Source: Boseongicola sp. (GTDB lineage: Bacteria; Pseudomonadota; Alphaproteobacteria; Rhodobacterales; Rhodobacteraceae). Taken from it: a DNA stretch of 64,000 nt. The notes beneath the pieces were generated by a model. It was not told the DNA's origin, searched no databases, and worked only from the letters and a program-made list of their open reading frames with translations. The stretch covers positions 877,932 to 941,931 of the forward strand of contig CP046179.1 in NCBI GenBank assembly GCA_014075275.1, written 5' to 3'. Shown in pieces: positions 29,328 to 38,856 of this stretch. A program made the translations under genes and the position numbers. Numbering within the stretch: the stretch's first letter is position 1; every line of letters starts with the position of its first letter.

Positions 29328-31589
29328 GTGGCGGGGCGCGCGCGGGCGGCAACACTAGAAAAACTTAACCGTCTCAGACGGATGCGGCGCGTGCAGAATG
29401 CGGCGACGCTGGGTTTGGTCCTTTTGGGCCCGGTACTTGCCGTCCTGACATTCTTGATTTTGGGGCCGCTTGATCGGTCCGCAACCGCATTCTCCTTGCG
29501 ACTCGTTTTGCTGGCAGATCTTGTCTATGTGCTGGTCGTCGCCGCTCTTGTAGCCGCTCGTGTTGGTTCAATGATCATTGCCCGGCGACGAAAATCAGCG
29601 GGCTCTCGCCTACACTTGCGTCTGACCGGCGTGTTCGGATTAATCGCCCTGATCCCGACTGTCACGGTCGCCATATTCGCCGGTCTTACCATCAACATCG
29701 GACTGGAAGGATGGTTTTCAGAGCGTGTGCGCAGTGTGGTGGGCGCGTCGTTGTCCGCGACAGAGGCTTACCAGCAAGATCAACGCAATGACCTTCGGGC
29801 CGATGCCGAAGCACTAGCGGGGCTTCTGGATGGCGCACGCACACGAAACTTCTTTGTTAGTGATGGCGAACTCAGACAATTGCTCGGACAAGCCCAGGGG
29901 CAAATCCAGCGCGGGCTGCGCGAAGCTTATGTGATCGACGGCGCCGCAGAAATTCGAACCCGTGGCGAGCGGTCGTATCTTTTTGACTTTGAACGACCTG
30001 ACGCTGCTGATCTGGCGCGTGCCAAGTCCGGCGAAACCGTTATCATTGAAGACCTTGTCGTTGATGAAATGCGGGCGTTGATGCCGCTCTCTGCCTATCC
30101 AGATCGATACCTTTATGTTTCGCGTGATGTGGATGGCCGTATCCTGGGATTGCTGGACGAAGCCGAAGAAACCGCGAAACTTTACACCCAGTTGGAAAGC
30201 GAACGCGGTCGCGTCGTGTTCGAGTTTGGTCTGCTTTATCTCGGATTTGCCGTTATTCTGATATTGGCCGCTATTTGGCTTGGCCTTTGGTTTGCCGAGC
30301 GTTTGGCCCAACCCGTCGGTCGTCTGGCCGGTGCTGCACAGCGCGTCGGTGACGGGGATTTGGATGTCCGTGTCCCGGATGAGCCGGGCGAAGACGAGAT
30401 CGCAATGTTGGGAAGGCTATTTAACCAAATGACCCGGCAACTTAAGGGCCAGCGCGATGCTCTTTTGGAAACCCATCAGCATACTGAAGAACGCCGTCGG
30501 TTGTTCGATAGCGTGCTGTCGTCAGTCACGGCCGGGGTCATTGGCCTTGATGCTGAAGGTCGAACAACTTTTATCAACAAATCCGCCGAACGCATTCTGA
30601 AGATGGACAGCAAAGGTGAATTAGGGGTCGCGCTGGACGTTTTCGTGCCAGAGTTTGCGCCGCTCTTGAAAGAACTGCAGACATCCCGGCGCGAAGTTGA
30701 ACAGGCGGAAGTGCGTTTAACCCGGCGCGGTGCAGCAGAATCATTGCTTGTTCGCGTAGCGTTGCGAGATGATGAAGATGGTGAAAACGAAGGTTATGTG
30801 ATCGCCTTTGACGACGTAACCGATCTGGTCACAGCCCAGCGCATGGCCGCATGGGGCGACGTGGCCCGTCGGATTGCCCACGAGATCAAGAACCCGCTGA
30901 CCCCAATCCAACTCTCTGCCGAACGCATAAAACGTAAATTCCGAGACGCTGCTGGTGAAGATGTCGCGCAATTAGACAGCATGACCGATGTTATCATTCG
31001 ACAGACTGATGACTTGCGGCGCATTGTAGACGAGTTTTCGAAATTCGCCCGTATGCCCGAGCCGGATACCTCTCAACATGATCTGGGGCGCCTGGTCAGC
31101 GACGCTGTACTCTTGCAGCAGGATGCGGCAGAAGGCGTATCGCTGGATAGCGAATTGCCAGATCATCCCGTCATGGCGGAACTGGATTCTACCATGATCG
31201 GTCAGGCGCTGACAAACCTGATCAAGAACGCAGGCGAAGCGGTTGAAAGTCTGAAAGAAAAGTTAGGTCTTCCGGATGGTCACAATGCCCGCGTTCTGGT
31301 CGAGCTCCAAACAATAGGCGACACCGCCAAAATCTCAATCTCAGACAACGGCATCGGACTGCCCGAGGATCGCTCGCGATTGTTTGAACCCTACGTGACG
31401 ACCCGCGAAAAGGGCACTGGTCTCGGCCTGCCCATCGTGAAGAAAATTATCGAAGAACACGGCGGCACGCTCAATCTGGTGGACGCCGATCCCCTTGACG
31501 CATCGGGGCAAATTGGTGCGCGCGCAGAAATCCTCCTGCCAATCCTGGCGGGGCAAAGTGAAACCAGCGACTTAAAAGTCGCGGAATAG
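29328..31589 (+). CDS. ntrY: Membrane sensor kinase NtrY
   Basis: A histidine kinase of about 753 residues. The first third carries about three membrane segments plus a periplasmic domain, with a final helix at LYLGFAVILILAAIWLGLWF. HAMP follows (ERLAQPVGRLAGAAQRVGDG), then PAS (about 400-480), the His box ARRIAHEIKNPLTP, and an ATPase domain with GTGLGLPIV. I place the start at the GTG at 29328 because GGAGG lies 6 bp before it; an ATG at 29301 in the same frame lacks a good site and adds 9 residues. Acts with NtrX in nitrogen and redox signalling. Confidence 0.93.
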   Translation: MAGRARAATLEKLNRLRRMRRVQNAATLGLVLLGPVLAVLTFLILGPLDRSATAFSLRLVLLADLVYVLVVAALVAARVGSMIIARRRKSAGSRLHLRLTGVFGLIALIPTVTVAIFAGLTINIGLEGWFSERVRSVVGASLSATEAYQQDQRNDLRADAEALAGLLDGARTRNFFVSDGELRQLLGQAQGQIQRGLREAYVIDGAAEIRTRGERSYLFDFERPDAADLARAKSGETVIIEDLVVDEMRALMPLSAYPDRYLYVSRDVDGRILGLLDEAEETAKLYTQLESERGRVVFEFGLLYLGFAVILILAAIWLGLWFAERLAQPVGRLAGAAQRVGDGDLDVRVPDEPGEDEIAMLGRLFNQMTRQLKGQRDALLETHQHTEERRRLFDSVLSSVTAGVIGLDAEGRTTFINKSAERILKMDSKGELGVALDVFVPEFAPLLKELQTSRREVEQAEVRLTRRGAAESLLVRVALRDDEDGENEGYVIAFDDVTDLVTAQRMAAWGDVARRIAHEIKNPLTPIQLSAERIKRKFRDAAGEDVAQLDSMTDVIIRQTDDLRRIVDEFSKFARMPEPDTSQHDLGRLVSDAVLLQQDAAEGVSLDSELPDHPVMAELDSTMIGQALTNLIKNAGEAVESLKEKLGLPDGHNARVLVELQTIGDTAKISISDNGIGLPEDRSRLFEPYVTTREKGTGLGLPIVKKIIEEHGGTLNLVDADPLDASGQIGARAEILLPILAGQSETSDLKVAE

Positions 31590-31609
31590 TAAGTATCGAG
31601 GAGGCGGAC

Positions 31610-33025
31610 ATGGGCGATATTCTAATCGTCGACGACGAAAGAGACATCCGGGAACTCATTTCGGATATATTAAAGGACGAGGGCTTTACCACTCGGCTGG
31701 CGGGAACTTCCGATCAGGCCATGGCCGAGATGAACAAAGAAGCACCTTCGCTGATGATTTTGGATATCTGGCTGAAAGACAGCCAGATGGACGGCATCGA
31801 CATCCTGAAAGCTGTGAAACGCGATAATCCAGATGTGCCGGTGATCATCATCTCGGGGCACGGCAATATCGAAATTGCCGTCGCAGCCATTAAGCAGGGT
31901 GCTTATGACTTCATCGAAAAACCGTTCAACATTGATCAGCTGATGGTGGTGATTACGCGGGCGATGGAAACCTCGCGGCTCAGACGCGAAAACTCGGCGC
32001 TCAGGCGCAAGGATGTGACCACTGCCGACATGGTCGGCTCGTCCCAGGCATTCCGGGCGCTGAAGGCGAATTTGGAAAAGGTCACGAAATCAAATGGCCG
32101 TGTGATGCTGAGCGGCCCGGCAGGTAGCGGTAAAGAGATCGCCGCACGCTTCATTCACGCCAATTCAAATCGCGCTGAAGGGCCCTTTATCACAGTGAAT
32201 TCGGCCTCGATCGAACCGGATCGTATGGAAGACGTGCTGTTCGGGCGTGAAAGCACCGGGCGCGGCATTGAACCGGGTCTATTCGAGCAGGCCCACGGCG
32301 GGGTTATCTTCTTTGACGAGATCGCAGATATGCCTTTGGGCACCCAGTCAAAAATCCTGCGTGTGTTGACCGAACAGCAGTTCCAGCGCGTTGGTGGCGG
32401 CGATATGGTGCGGGTTGATCTGCGTGTCATTTCATCGACCACGAAGCATCTTGAACAAGAAGTGGAAGACGGAAATTTCCGCCAGGAGTTATTCCATCGT
32501 CTGAACGTCGTGCCGATTGATGTGCCATCCCTTGCCGAACGTCGCGAGGATATTCCAGAGTTGGCAGAGTTCTTTATCGGTGAATTCAACCGAACCCAGG
32601 GCCTACCACTGCGAGAGTTGTCCGACGACGCGATCGCCATGCTGCAAACTGTCGCCTGGCCCGGAAATGTTCGACAATTGAAAAACGTTATCGAACGGGT
32701 GCTGATCCTGGGCGACGCCAAGGGCAAAATCGAGTCCTCGGAAATTCCGGGCGGCCCAGAAAACGAAGGCGAAGACGACGGGCGTGTGGTTTTGTCCGGC
32801 GGTCTTGCAACACTGCCGCTGCGCGAAGCCCGTGAAATATTCGAGCGCGAGTATCTGCTGACCCAAATCAATCGATTTGGTGGAAACATCAGCCGAACAG
32901 CCGGATTTGTCGGCATGGAAAGATCGGCATTGCACCGCAAACTGAAGTCACTGAATGTCGTTACCTCGTCGCGCTCGGGTACTCGTTTTGCCACGGTCGG
33001 CGAAGATGCCGAAGAGGATGCATAA
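31610..33025 (+). CDS. ntrX: Response regulator NtrX
   Basis: A 471-residue regulator. The receiver domain has Asp52 in MILDIWLKDSQMDG. The AAA+ domain has GPAGSGKE as a degenerate Walker A and FFDEIADMP as Walker B. The C-terminal Fis-like helix-turn-helix is GGNISRTAGFVGMERSALHR. As usual for NtrX, the GAFTGA loop is absent (GRESTGRGIEPGLFEQAHGG instead). GAGG lies before the ATG and it follows ntrY by 20 bp. Copy B of the hairpin repeat lies 50 bp after its stop. Confidence 0.95.
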   Translation: MGDILIVDDERDIRELISDILKDEGFTTRLAGTSDQAMAEMNKEAPSLMILDIWLKDSQMDGIDILKAVKRDNPDVPVIIISGHGNIEIAVAAIKQGAYDFIEKPFNIDQLMVVITRAMETSRLRRENSALRRKDVTTADMVGSSQAFRALKANLEKVTKSNGRVMLSGPAGSGKEIAARFIHANSNRAEGPFITVNSASIEPDRMEDVLFGRESTGRGIEPGLFEQAHGGVIFFDEIADMPLGTQSKILRVLTEQQFQRVGGGDMVRVDLRVISSTTKHLEQEVEDGNFRQELFHRLNVVPIDVPSLAERREDIPELAEFFIGEFNRTQGLPLRELSDDAIAMLQTVAWPGNVRQLKNVIERVLILGDAKGKIESSEIPGGPENEGEDDGRVVLSGGLATLPLREAREIFEREYLLTQINRFGGNISRTAGFVGMERSALHRKLKSLNVVTSSRSGTRFATVGEDAEEDA

Positions 33026-33074
33026 ATCCAGCGGACTGCGCTGTTGGCACCGCGCAGACAGGATATTGGGGATT

Positions 33075-33134
33075 GGGGGCGCTGCCCCCGACGACATTCG
33101 TCGTCTCCCCCGAAGTATTTTTGAACAGAAGAAG
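33075..33134 (+). repeat. Intergenic hairpin repeat, copy B
   Basis: Stem 1 is GGGGGC-GCT-GCCCCC (33075-33089). Stem 2 is GACGAC-ATTC-GTCGTC (33090-33105). The conserved tail is TCCCCCGAAGTATTTTT (33106-33122), followed by CAGAAGAAG. The tail matches copy C base for base, while stem 2 differs but keeps pairing. It lies between ntrX and trkA, both plus strand, and with its T-run could end ntrX transcription. Confidence 0.85.
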
Positions 33135-33208
33135 CGAATTTCTGTGGTCTTGAACCAAACCGGGTGTCATGTCAGACACGTTGGACGGACACAGAGCGTG
33201 AGGCACGC

Positions 33209-34585
33209 ATGAGGGTCATTATCTGTGGCGCAGGCCAGGTCGGTTGGCAGATTGCGCGGCATCTGTCGGGTGAGCGGAACGATGTCTCGGTTGTGGACAA
33301 CAATCCTGAATTGGTTCGCCGGATCACAGAAACCTTGGATGTGACCGGCATCGCTGGCCACGCCAGTTATCCGGACGTTCTGGAGCGTGCTGGCGCGCGC
33401 GATGCGGATATGATTATCGCCGCAACTTACTCGGACGAAGTCAACATGGTGACATGTCAGGTGGCGCACTCGGTATTCTCGGTGCCGCGCAAGATCGCCC
33501 GTCTCAGGGCCCAAAGCTATCTGACCGCTATTTATTCCGATCTTTATCGTCGCGATCACATGCCTATCGATGTGGTCATTAGCCCAGAGCGTGAGGTGGC
33601 CGAAGCCGCTTTGCGACGATTGTCTGCGCCGGCTGCTTTTGACACTGAATTGTTTCTGGATGAGCAAGCGCAGCTGGTCGGCATCCAACTGGATGAAGAT
33701 TGCCCGGTGGTGAATACGCCACTGCGTCAGCTCACAGATCTGTTTTCAACTTTGCGAGCCATTGTTGTTGGTGTTCGGCGCAAAGGTCGGTTGTTCACGC
33801 CAAATTCAGGCGATCAGCTTTTCGTCAGCGACCAGATCTATTTGATGTGTCACGTCGAAGATGTGAACCGGACGTTTGAGATTTTCGGTAAAACAGTGGC
33901 GCGTCAGGAACGGGTCCTTATTATTGGTGGCGGCAATGTTGGACTTGCCGTTGCGCGAGCTCTTGAAAGCCGTACTGAACGCTTGCGCGCACGGGTAATC
34001 GAAAAGAACCGCAAAAGCGCTGAATTGGCCGCTGATGCATTGGAGCGCACAATCGTTCTGAATGGTGACGGCCTGAATATGGAGCTGTTGTCCGAGGCGG
34101 GCGTAGATCGCGCCGATGCCATTTTGGCGGTCACCGATGATGACAAGACCAATCTCCTGGCGGCGGTGCGAGCCAAGCAAGCCGGTTGTCCCCTGACGAT
34201 TGCCCTGGTCAACGATCCGACGCTTATACCCCTTCTGGACCCGCTGGATATCGATGCCTACATCAATCCGAGGGGCACGACTGTCAGTTCAATTCTGCGG
34301 CACATTCGCCATGGCCGTGTGCGCGGCGTGTATTCGATTGGCGACGCCGAGGCGGAAGTGATTGAGGCACAGATACTGTCAACTTCGCCAATGGCCGGCA
34401 AAACCATCAGCGACATAGAATTTCCCGAAGGCGTGTTGGCCGGAGCGGTGCTGAAAAACGGCGAAGTCCTGAAACCCCGGGCCAGCACTCGAATTGAAGA
34501 AGGCGATGTGATCGTGGTCTTCGCAATGGCCAGCGATGTGCCCGAAGTCGAAAGGTTGTTCCAAGTCTCGATCGACTTCTTCTGA
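33209..34585 (+). CDS. trkA: Trk system potassium uptake regulator TrkA
   Basis: A 458-residue cytoplasmic protein with two RCK domains. The Rossmann motif GAGQVGWQIA is at residues 7-16, and the second nucleotide-binding copy is IIGGGNVGLAVARALE at about 235. Each is followed by a TrkA_C domain. It binds NAD(H)/ATP and gates TrkH. I use the ATG at 33209, where the family sequence MRVIICGAGQVG begins; the longer open frame upstream has no family similarity. Its stop overlaps the trkH start by one base. Confidence 0.96.
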   Translation: MRVIICGAGQVGWQIARHLSGERNDVSVVDNNPELVRRITETLDVTGIAGHASYPDVLERAGARDADMIIAATYSDEVNMVTCQVAHSVFSVPRKIARLRAQSYLTAIYSDLYRRDHMPIDVVISPEREVAEAALRRLSAPAAFDTELFLDEQAQLVGIQLDEDCPVVNTPLRQLTDLFSTLRAIVVGVRRKGRLFTPNSGDQLFVSDQIYLMCHVEDVNRTFEIFGKTVARQERVLIIGGGNVGLAVARALESRTERLRARVIEKNRKSAELAADALERTIVLNGDGLNMELLSEAGVDRADAILAVTDDDKTNLLAAVRAKQAGCPLTIALVNDPTLIPLLDPLDIDAYINPRGTTVSSILRHIRHGRVRGVYSIGDAEAEVIEAQILSTSPMAGKTISDIEFPEGVLAGAVLKNGEVLKPRASTRIEEGDVIVVFAMASDVPEVERLFQVSIDFF

Positions 34586-36093
34586 TGGCGCGTCTGCGGT
34601 CTTTGCCATTGTTTGTGGTGTTGATGGGAATAGGGGCGGCAATCATGTTGATCCCGGCCATTCATGCCTATTCCACCCGCGATCTGAATTCAGCGCGGGC
34701 CTTCCTTTATTCCGCGGTTTTGTTTCTGCTATTATTTACAATGCTGGTGTTAACGACATCGAATTTGCGGATCCGCAGGCAGGGGCGCAGTCATCTGATT
34801 TCGATGTTCGCCTTTTTCGCGATCCTGCCCGTGATGTTTGCGGTGCCGTTTTATGAGGCGGTTCCGGACACAAGGTTCATCAACGCCTATGTCGAAATGG
34901 TGTCATCCATCACCACCACCGGGTTAACTCTGTTCGATGCCGAAAGGCTGCCTGACACCTTACATCTGTGGCGCGCCATGGTTGGCTGGCTGGGCGGGTT
35001 GTTCATCTGGGTCACCGCAGTTGCTATTCTGGCCCCTTTGAATTTGGGCGGCTTTGAAGTCATATCCGCCGACAGCGCCCGGGTTGAGGCTGACTCGGTC
35101 ATGATGACCCAGTCGACGGATCCGGCCGACAGATTGGTCCGGTTCACCGTACGCCTTGCCCCAATCTACGCCGGTCTGACGCTGGTTCTGTGGGTGGCCC
35201 TGATCCTGGCAGGCGAAACACCATTGGTCGGCGTAATCCATGCGATGTCGACCATGGCAACTTCTGGCATCACCTCTGGTGTTGGTCCCGATCAGGCAGC
35301 TTCTGGCATCGGTGGTGAATTCCTGATCTTCCTGTTTTTGATCTTTGCACTCAGCCGGGCGACCTTTTCAGGCGAAGATGTGGCCATTGGCGGCCGCGCG
35401 ATTGCTGATGATCCCGAGGTGCGTCTGGGCCTCATTCTGATCGTGGCTCTGCCCATTCTGTTGTTTTTGCGCCATTGGATCGTGATCTTGGAAGACGAAA
35501 CCGTCGTCACGATAACCGAAGGATTACGCAGCATCTGGGGCAGCATCTTCATGGTTGCTTCGTTTCTGACGACCACTGGCTTTGAAAGTGCCTATTGGGA
35601 AAGCGCGCGGGCATGGTCAGGGCTGCAATCACCGGGCATCCTGTTGCTGGGACTGGCTATATTGGGCGGCGGCGTTGCAACCACAGCGGGCGGCGTAAAA
35701 CTTTTGCGGGTCTATGCACTTTATAAACACGGGGTGCGCGAAATGGATAAACTCTCATTTCCATCGTCCGTTGCCCGCACGGGAAGCACACAAAGACGGT
35801 TTCGTCGCCATGGCGCATATATTGCGTGGATCTTCTTCATGCTCTTCGCCATTTCAATCGCTGGCGTTTCGGCCCTGTTTGCCTTTGTCGGCTTTGATTT
35901 CGAGGCCTCGCTCATATTGGCGATTTCCACACTTTCAACGACCGGCCCTCTATTGAATGTGGCCGGCGCCGAGCCGATCACTCTTGGTCAGCTGTCGGAT
36001 GCAACCAAGTATATAGCCAGTGCGTCTATGGTTCTCGGGCGGCTCGAAACTCTGGCCATTATTGCGCTTCTGAACCCCGACTTCTGGCGCTAA
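34585..36093 (+). CDS. trkH: Trk-type potassium channel protein TrkH
   Basis: A 502-residue inner-membrane protein, translationally coupled to trkA (TGATG junction). It has about ten membrane helices and four selectivity-filter loops: SSITTTGLTLF, STMATSGITS, ASFLTTTGFES and STLSTTGPLL. Together with TrkA it imports potassium driven by the membrane potential. A perfect 8-bp hairpin overlaps its stop codon. Confidence 0.97.
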   Translation: MARLRSLPLFVVLMGIGAAIMLIPAIHAYSTRDLNSARAFLYSAVLFLLLFTMLVLTTSNLRIRRQGRSHLISMFAFFAILPVMFAVPFYEAVPDTRFINAYVEMVSSITTTGLTLFDAERLPDTLHLWRAMVGWLGGLFIWVTAVAILAPLNLGGFEVISADSARVEADSVMMTQSTDPADRLVRFTVRLAPIYAGLTLVLWVALILAGETPLVGVIHAMSTMATSGITSGVGPDQAASGIGGEFLIFLFLIFALSRATFSGEDVAIGGRAIADDPEVRLGLILIVALPILLFLRHWIVILEDETVVTITEGLRSIWGSIFMVASFLTTTGFESAYWESARAWSGLQSPGILLLGLAILGGGVATTAGGVKLLRVYALYKHGVREMDKLSFPSSVARTGSTQRRFRRHGAYIAWIFFMLFAISIAGVSALFAFVGFDFEASLILAISTLSTTGPLLNVAGAEPITLGQLSDATKYIASASMVLGRLETLAIIALLNPDFWR

Positions 36094-36114
36094 CGGCAAA
36101 TTATCCTGCCGTTA
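36091..36114 (+). other. Perfect hairpin at the trkH stop codon
   Basis: TAACGGCA (36091-36098) and TGCCGTTA (36107-36114) form an 8-bp stem, and the trkH stop codon is its first three bases. There is no T-run, so it is not a standard terminator; it may protect the 3' end of the message or separate the trk and hfq transcripts. Confidence 0.4.
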
Positions 36115-36248
36115 ATGTGAAATTCTTGCACAACTCAGAGCACATTTAGCTCTGGTAACCGCCGAATTGGCGTTCCATAGTAGCGACCATTCGGGGGGCA
36201 ATCCGACCCGCTCCCACCCAGAAGGCAAGAATAAAGGCAATAAGACCC

Positions 36249-36482
36249 ATGGCTTCGGACAGACAGAATTTGCAGGACGCCTTTCTCAATCACGTCAGAA
36301 AGACAAAGGTTCCGGTGACCATCTTTTTGATCAACGGCGTAAAGCTGCAGGGCGTTATCACCTGGTTTGACAACTTCTGCGTACTTCTGCGCCGTGATGG
36401 CCAGTCGCAGCTTGTGTACAAACATGCCATTTCAACGATCATGCCATCGCAGCCGATCAATCTTTATGACGGCGAAGAATAA
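36249..36482 (+). CDS. hfq: RNA chaperone Hfq
   Basis: A 77-residue Sm-fold protein that forms hexamers and pairs small RNAs with messages. The distal and proximal face signatures are there: [10 protein letters not shown], and Sm2 [12 protein letters not shown]. It is short at the C-terminus, as in Rhodobacter, without the long tail of E. coli Hfq. hflX follows after 2 bp, so they are one operon. The window also carries a probable Hfq-class sRNA at 54449. Confidence 0.98.
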   Translation: MASDRQNLQDAFLNHVRKTKVPVTIFLINGVKLQGVITWFDNFCVLLRRDGQSQLVYKHAISTIMPSQPINLYDGEE

Positions 36483-36484
36483 GC

Positions 36485-37759
36485 GTGAATGAAACTGACG
36501 CGCGGCCAACCCGCGCGATTGTGCTACATCCAGATATCTCGTCCGAGGCCTCGCGGCGCGAGCCGAAGTTTGCTTTAGACGAAGCTGTGTCGCTTGCAGC
36601 GGCTCTTCCGGGCCTTGATGTCATCGGCTGTGATATCGTGCGTCTTGCCAAGCCAAGTCCCGGCATGCTGTTCGGCTCGGGCAAGGTCGAAGAACTCGGC
36701 AGTAGAATAAAAGCTGAAGAGATCGATCTTGTCTTGATCGATGGTCCAGTCACGCCAGTTCAGCAGCGCAACCTGGAACGGGCCTGGAAAGCCAAGCTCT
36801 TGGATCGCACCGGGCTCATTTTAGAGATCTTCTCGGACCGTGCAGCCACCCGCGAGGGTGTGCTTCAGGTGGAAATGGCGGCCCTCAGTTATCAACGAAC
36901 ACGTTTGGTTCGCGCCTGGACCCATCTGGAGCGTCAGCGCGGCGGACTTGGCTTTGTCGGTGGTCCCGGCGAAACCCAGATCGAGGCAGACAGACGTGCC
37001 ATTGACGATCAGATGACCCGATTGCGACGGCAGTTGGAAAAAGTGGTGAAAACCCGCGCCCTCCATCGCTCGGCACGTGCCAAGGTTCCTTATCCGATTG
37101 TTGCACTTGTCGGATATACCAACGCTGGCAAATCCACCCTGTTCAACCGTGTGACCGGGGCCAACGTCATGGCTAAGGACATGCTGTTTGCCACGCTCGA
37201 CCCGACCATGCGTTCAGTTACCCTAAGTTCCGGTCGGGATGTCATCCTGTCAGACACGGTGGGATTCATATCAGATCTGCCGACACAGCTTGTCGCGGCG
37301 TTCCGTGCAACGCTGGAAGAAGTATTGGCAGCGGACCTGATCCTGCATGTACGCGATATCTCCCACCCCGAGACCGAAATTCAGGCCGAGGATGTGAACG
37401 CGATTCTATCCGAACTTGGCGTCACCGAAGACACTCCGCAGATAGAGATCTGGAACAAAGTCGATTTGGTTCCGGCCGAAGATCGGGACCAGCTCGAAAC
37501 CATCGCAAATCGCATCGAAGACGTGCTTTTGCTTTCCGCTGTCACCGGCGAAGGGCAGGAGGTTCTGGTCGACGCCATCGGTCGCCACCTTGATCGCGAC
37601 CGCAAATCGGCAGTTTTGACACTGACTCACGCCGAAGGGCGGAAACGTGCCTGGGCTTTTGAGCAGGGCATCGTCAAAGACGAGCGCGAAACCGAGGGTG
37701 GCGTGGAATTGACCGTCAACTGGACGCCAGCTCAGGCCGTGCGCTTTTCGCGCCTCTGA
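36485..37759 (+). CDS. hflX: GTPase HflX
   Basis: A 424-residue ribosome-associated GTPase that splits or rescues stalled ribosomes. The N-terminal glycine-rich domain is followed by the GTPase domain with G1 GYTNAGKS, G3 DTVGF and G4 NKVD. The start is a GTG at 36485, 2 bp after hfq. The gene's last 28 bp overlap the convergent Hint-domain gene, an unusually deep overlap for an ordinary gene pair. Confidence 0.96.
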   Translation: MNETDARPTRAIVLHPDISSEASRREPKFALDEAVSLAAALPGLDVIGCDIVRLAKPSPGMLFGSGKVEELGSRIKAEEIDLVLIDGPVTPVQQRNLERAWKAKLLDRTGLILEIFSDRAATREGVLQVEMAALSYQRTRLVRAWTHLERQRGGLGFVGGPGETQIEADRRAIDDQMTRLRRQLEKVVKTRALHRSARAKVPYPIVALVGYTNAGKSTLFNRVTGANVMAKDMLFATLDPTMRSVTLSSGRDVILSDTVGFISDLPTQLVAAFRATLEEVLAADLILHVRDISHPETEIQAEDVNAILSELGVTEDTPQIEIWNKVDLVPAEDRDQLETIANRIEDVLLLSAVTGEGQEVLVDAIGRHLDRDRKSAVLTLTHAEGRKRAWAFEQGIVKDERETEGGVELTVNWTPAQAVRFSRL

Positions 37760-38781
37760 ACCGCATCCCGCCAAACCGAAGCCTCTTTCGCCGTCAAACA
37801 GGGATAGGCGGTTTGTTGGATGGAACCCGGCACCAAGGCCGCTTTCAGTTTGATGCGGTCGTCCGGTGACAATGACATGCGGGCAACATCGCCGGGATAA
37901 AGGCTTTCGCTGACGCATCCATTCGCCATCACAGCCACATGGCGATCACACAGGAAGTGGTAGAATGTTGTGTCCTCAAGTGCAGCGACACGCGCGAACG
38001 GCAACTCTTTGGCGCTTACAAATACGCGGTCCAATCCGAACAGCCGATGAACCTCTCCGTCGGCAATACGAATGCGATGCAAAGGTGTCACCGTAAGATC
38101 GCGCTCAGGTTCCGATGGCCCAATGCTTCCAGCGGGGATAATAAGCGGACACAGGCTGTCGAAGATGCGCATCTCTTCGGCTGTTACTTTGCGGGACGAC
38201 ACGAACCGTACGGTGGCGAGTGTATCGTCATCCGTCCAAAGTATGTCGCCCGGCACGATATCTTCGACCAGCTTTTGGCCGTCCGCTGTGCGTATCAAAG
38301 TTCCGGCAGCGTAACACGGCACCACATTTCCCAACTGATGTGCGCCGTTGGGAAAGTTGTCCATGATGTTGAAGTTATCAGTGTAATCAGGATGCCCCGT
38401 TGGATCCAATCCTGTCGTGGTCATTCCAAGAGAACTCACAACGAACAACCGTTCACCGGTTTCCAGGGTCAGGATATAGACCTGCTCGCCGCGAAGGTCA
38501 GTGTTGTTAGACCCGACGTTAGAAAGTTTGTTCGACGTTGGCAGGTCGCCATATAGCTCGACGGTGAACGATATCGCCGTCGTCGATCCGTTGACATAAA
38601 CCAGCGTGTCCGGATCGGGTAACCCATTGTTCAGATCCAATGTCGTATCGCCACCACCCGGGGCACTGGGATCTGCCTCAAAAGTCAACAATGTGGTCGA
38701 CTGCTGATTGATGCCACGCGCATTCAGCGAAGCGTTGTTCGCGGTATTACTATCTCCACGCGCCCAATATGAAACTGGCAT
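37732..38781 (-). CDS. Hint-domain (hedgehog/intein-like) protein
   Basis: A 349-residue protein. After a low-complexity, Asn/Asp-rich N-terminal part, a Hint domain starts at Cys156 (CYAAGTLIRTADGQ), with block B at TPLHRIRI and later FARVAALEDTTFYHFLCDRH. Rhodobacterales carry many such stand-alone Hint proteins, often with calcium-binding repeats; none are obvious here. The domain can cut its own chain at Cys156, but no intein C-terminal splice junction (His-Asn) is seen, so cleavage rather than splicing is expected. No Sec signal peptide. Role unknown. Confidence 0.8.
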   Translation of the reverse strand: MPVSYWARGDSNTANNASLNARGINQQSTTLLTFEADPSAPGGGDTTLDLNNGLPDPDTLVYVNGSTTAISFTVELYGDLPTSNKLSNVGSNNTDLRGEQVYILTLETGERLFVVSSLGMTTTGLDPTGHPDYTDNFNIMDNFPNGAHQLGNVVPCYAAGTLIRTADGQKLVEDIVPGDILWTDDDTLATVRFVSSRKVTAEEMRIFDSLCPLIIPAGSIGPSEPERDLTVTPLHRIRIADGEVHRLFGLDRVFVSAKELPFARVAALEDTTFYHFLCDRHVAVMANGCVSESLYPGDVARMSLSPDDRIKLKAALVPGSIQQTAYPCLTAKEASVWRDAVQRREKRTA

Positions 38782-38856
38782 AACAGACTCTCACTTCCCC
38801 CGTGCGAAGCCTAATTCATCTGCTCGGCCCGACATAGTCCAAATCGAAAGATCAAT

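Noticed and set aside
32155-32994. 279-codon frame antisense to ntrX
   Set aside because: Ser/Arg-rich composition is typical of the reverse strand of a GC-rich gene; ntrX on the plus strand is certain.
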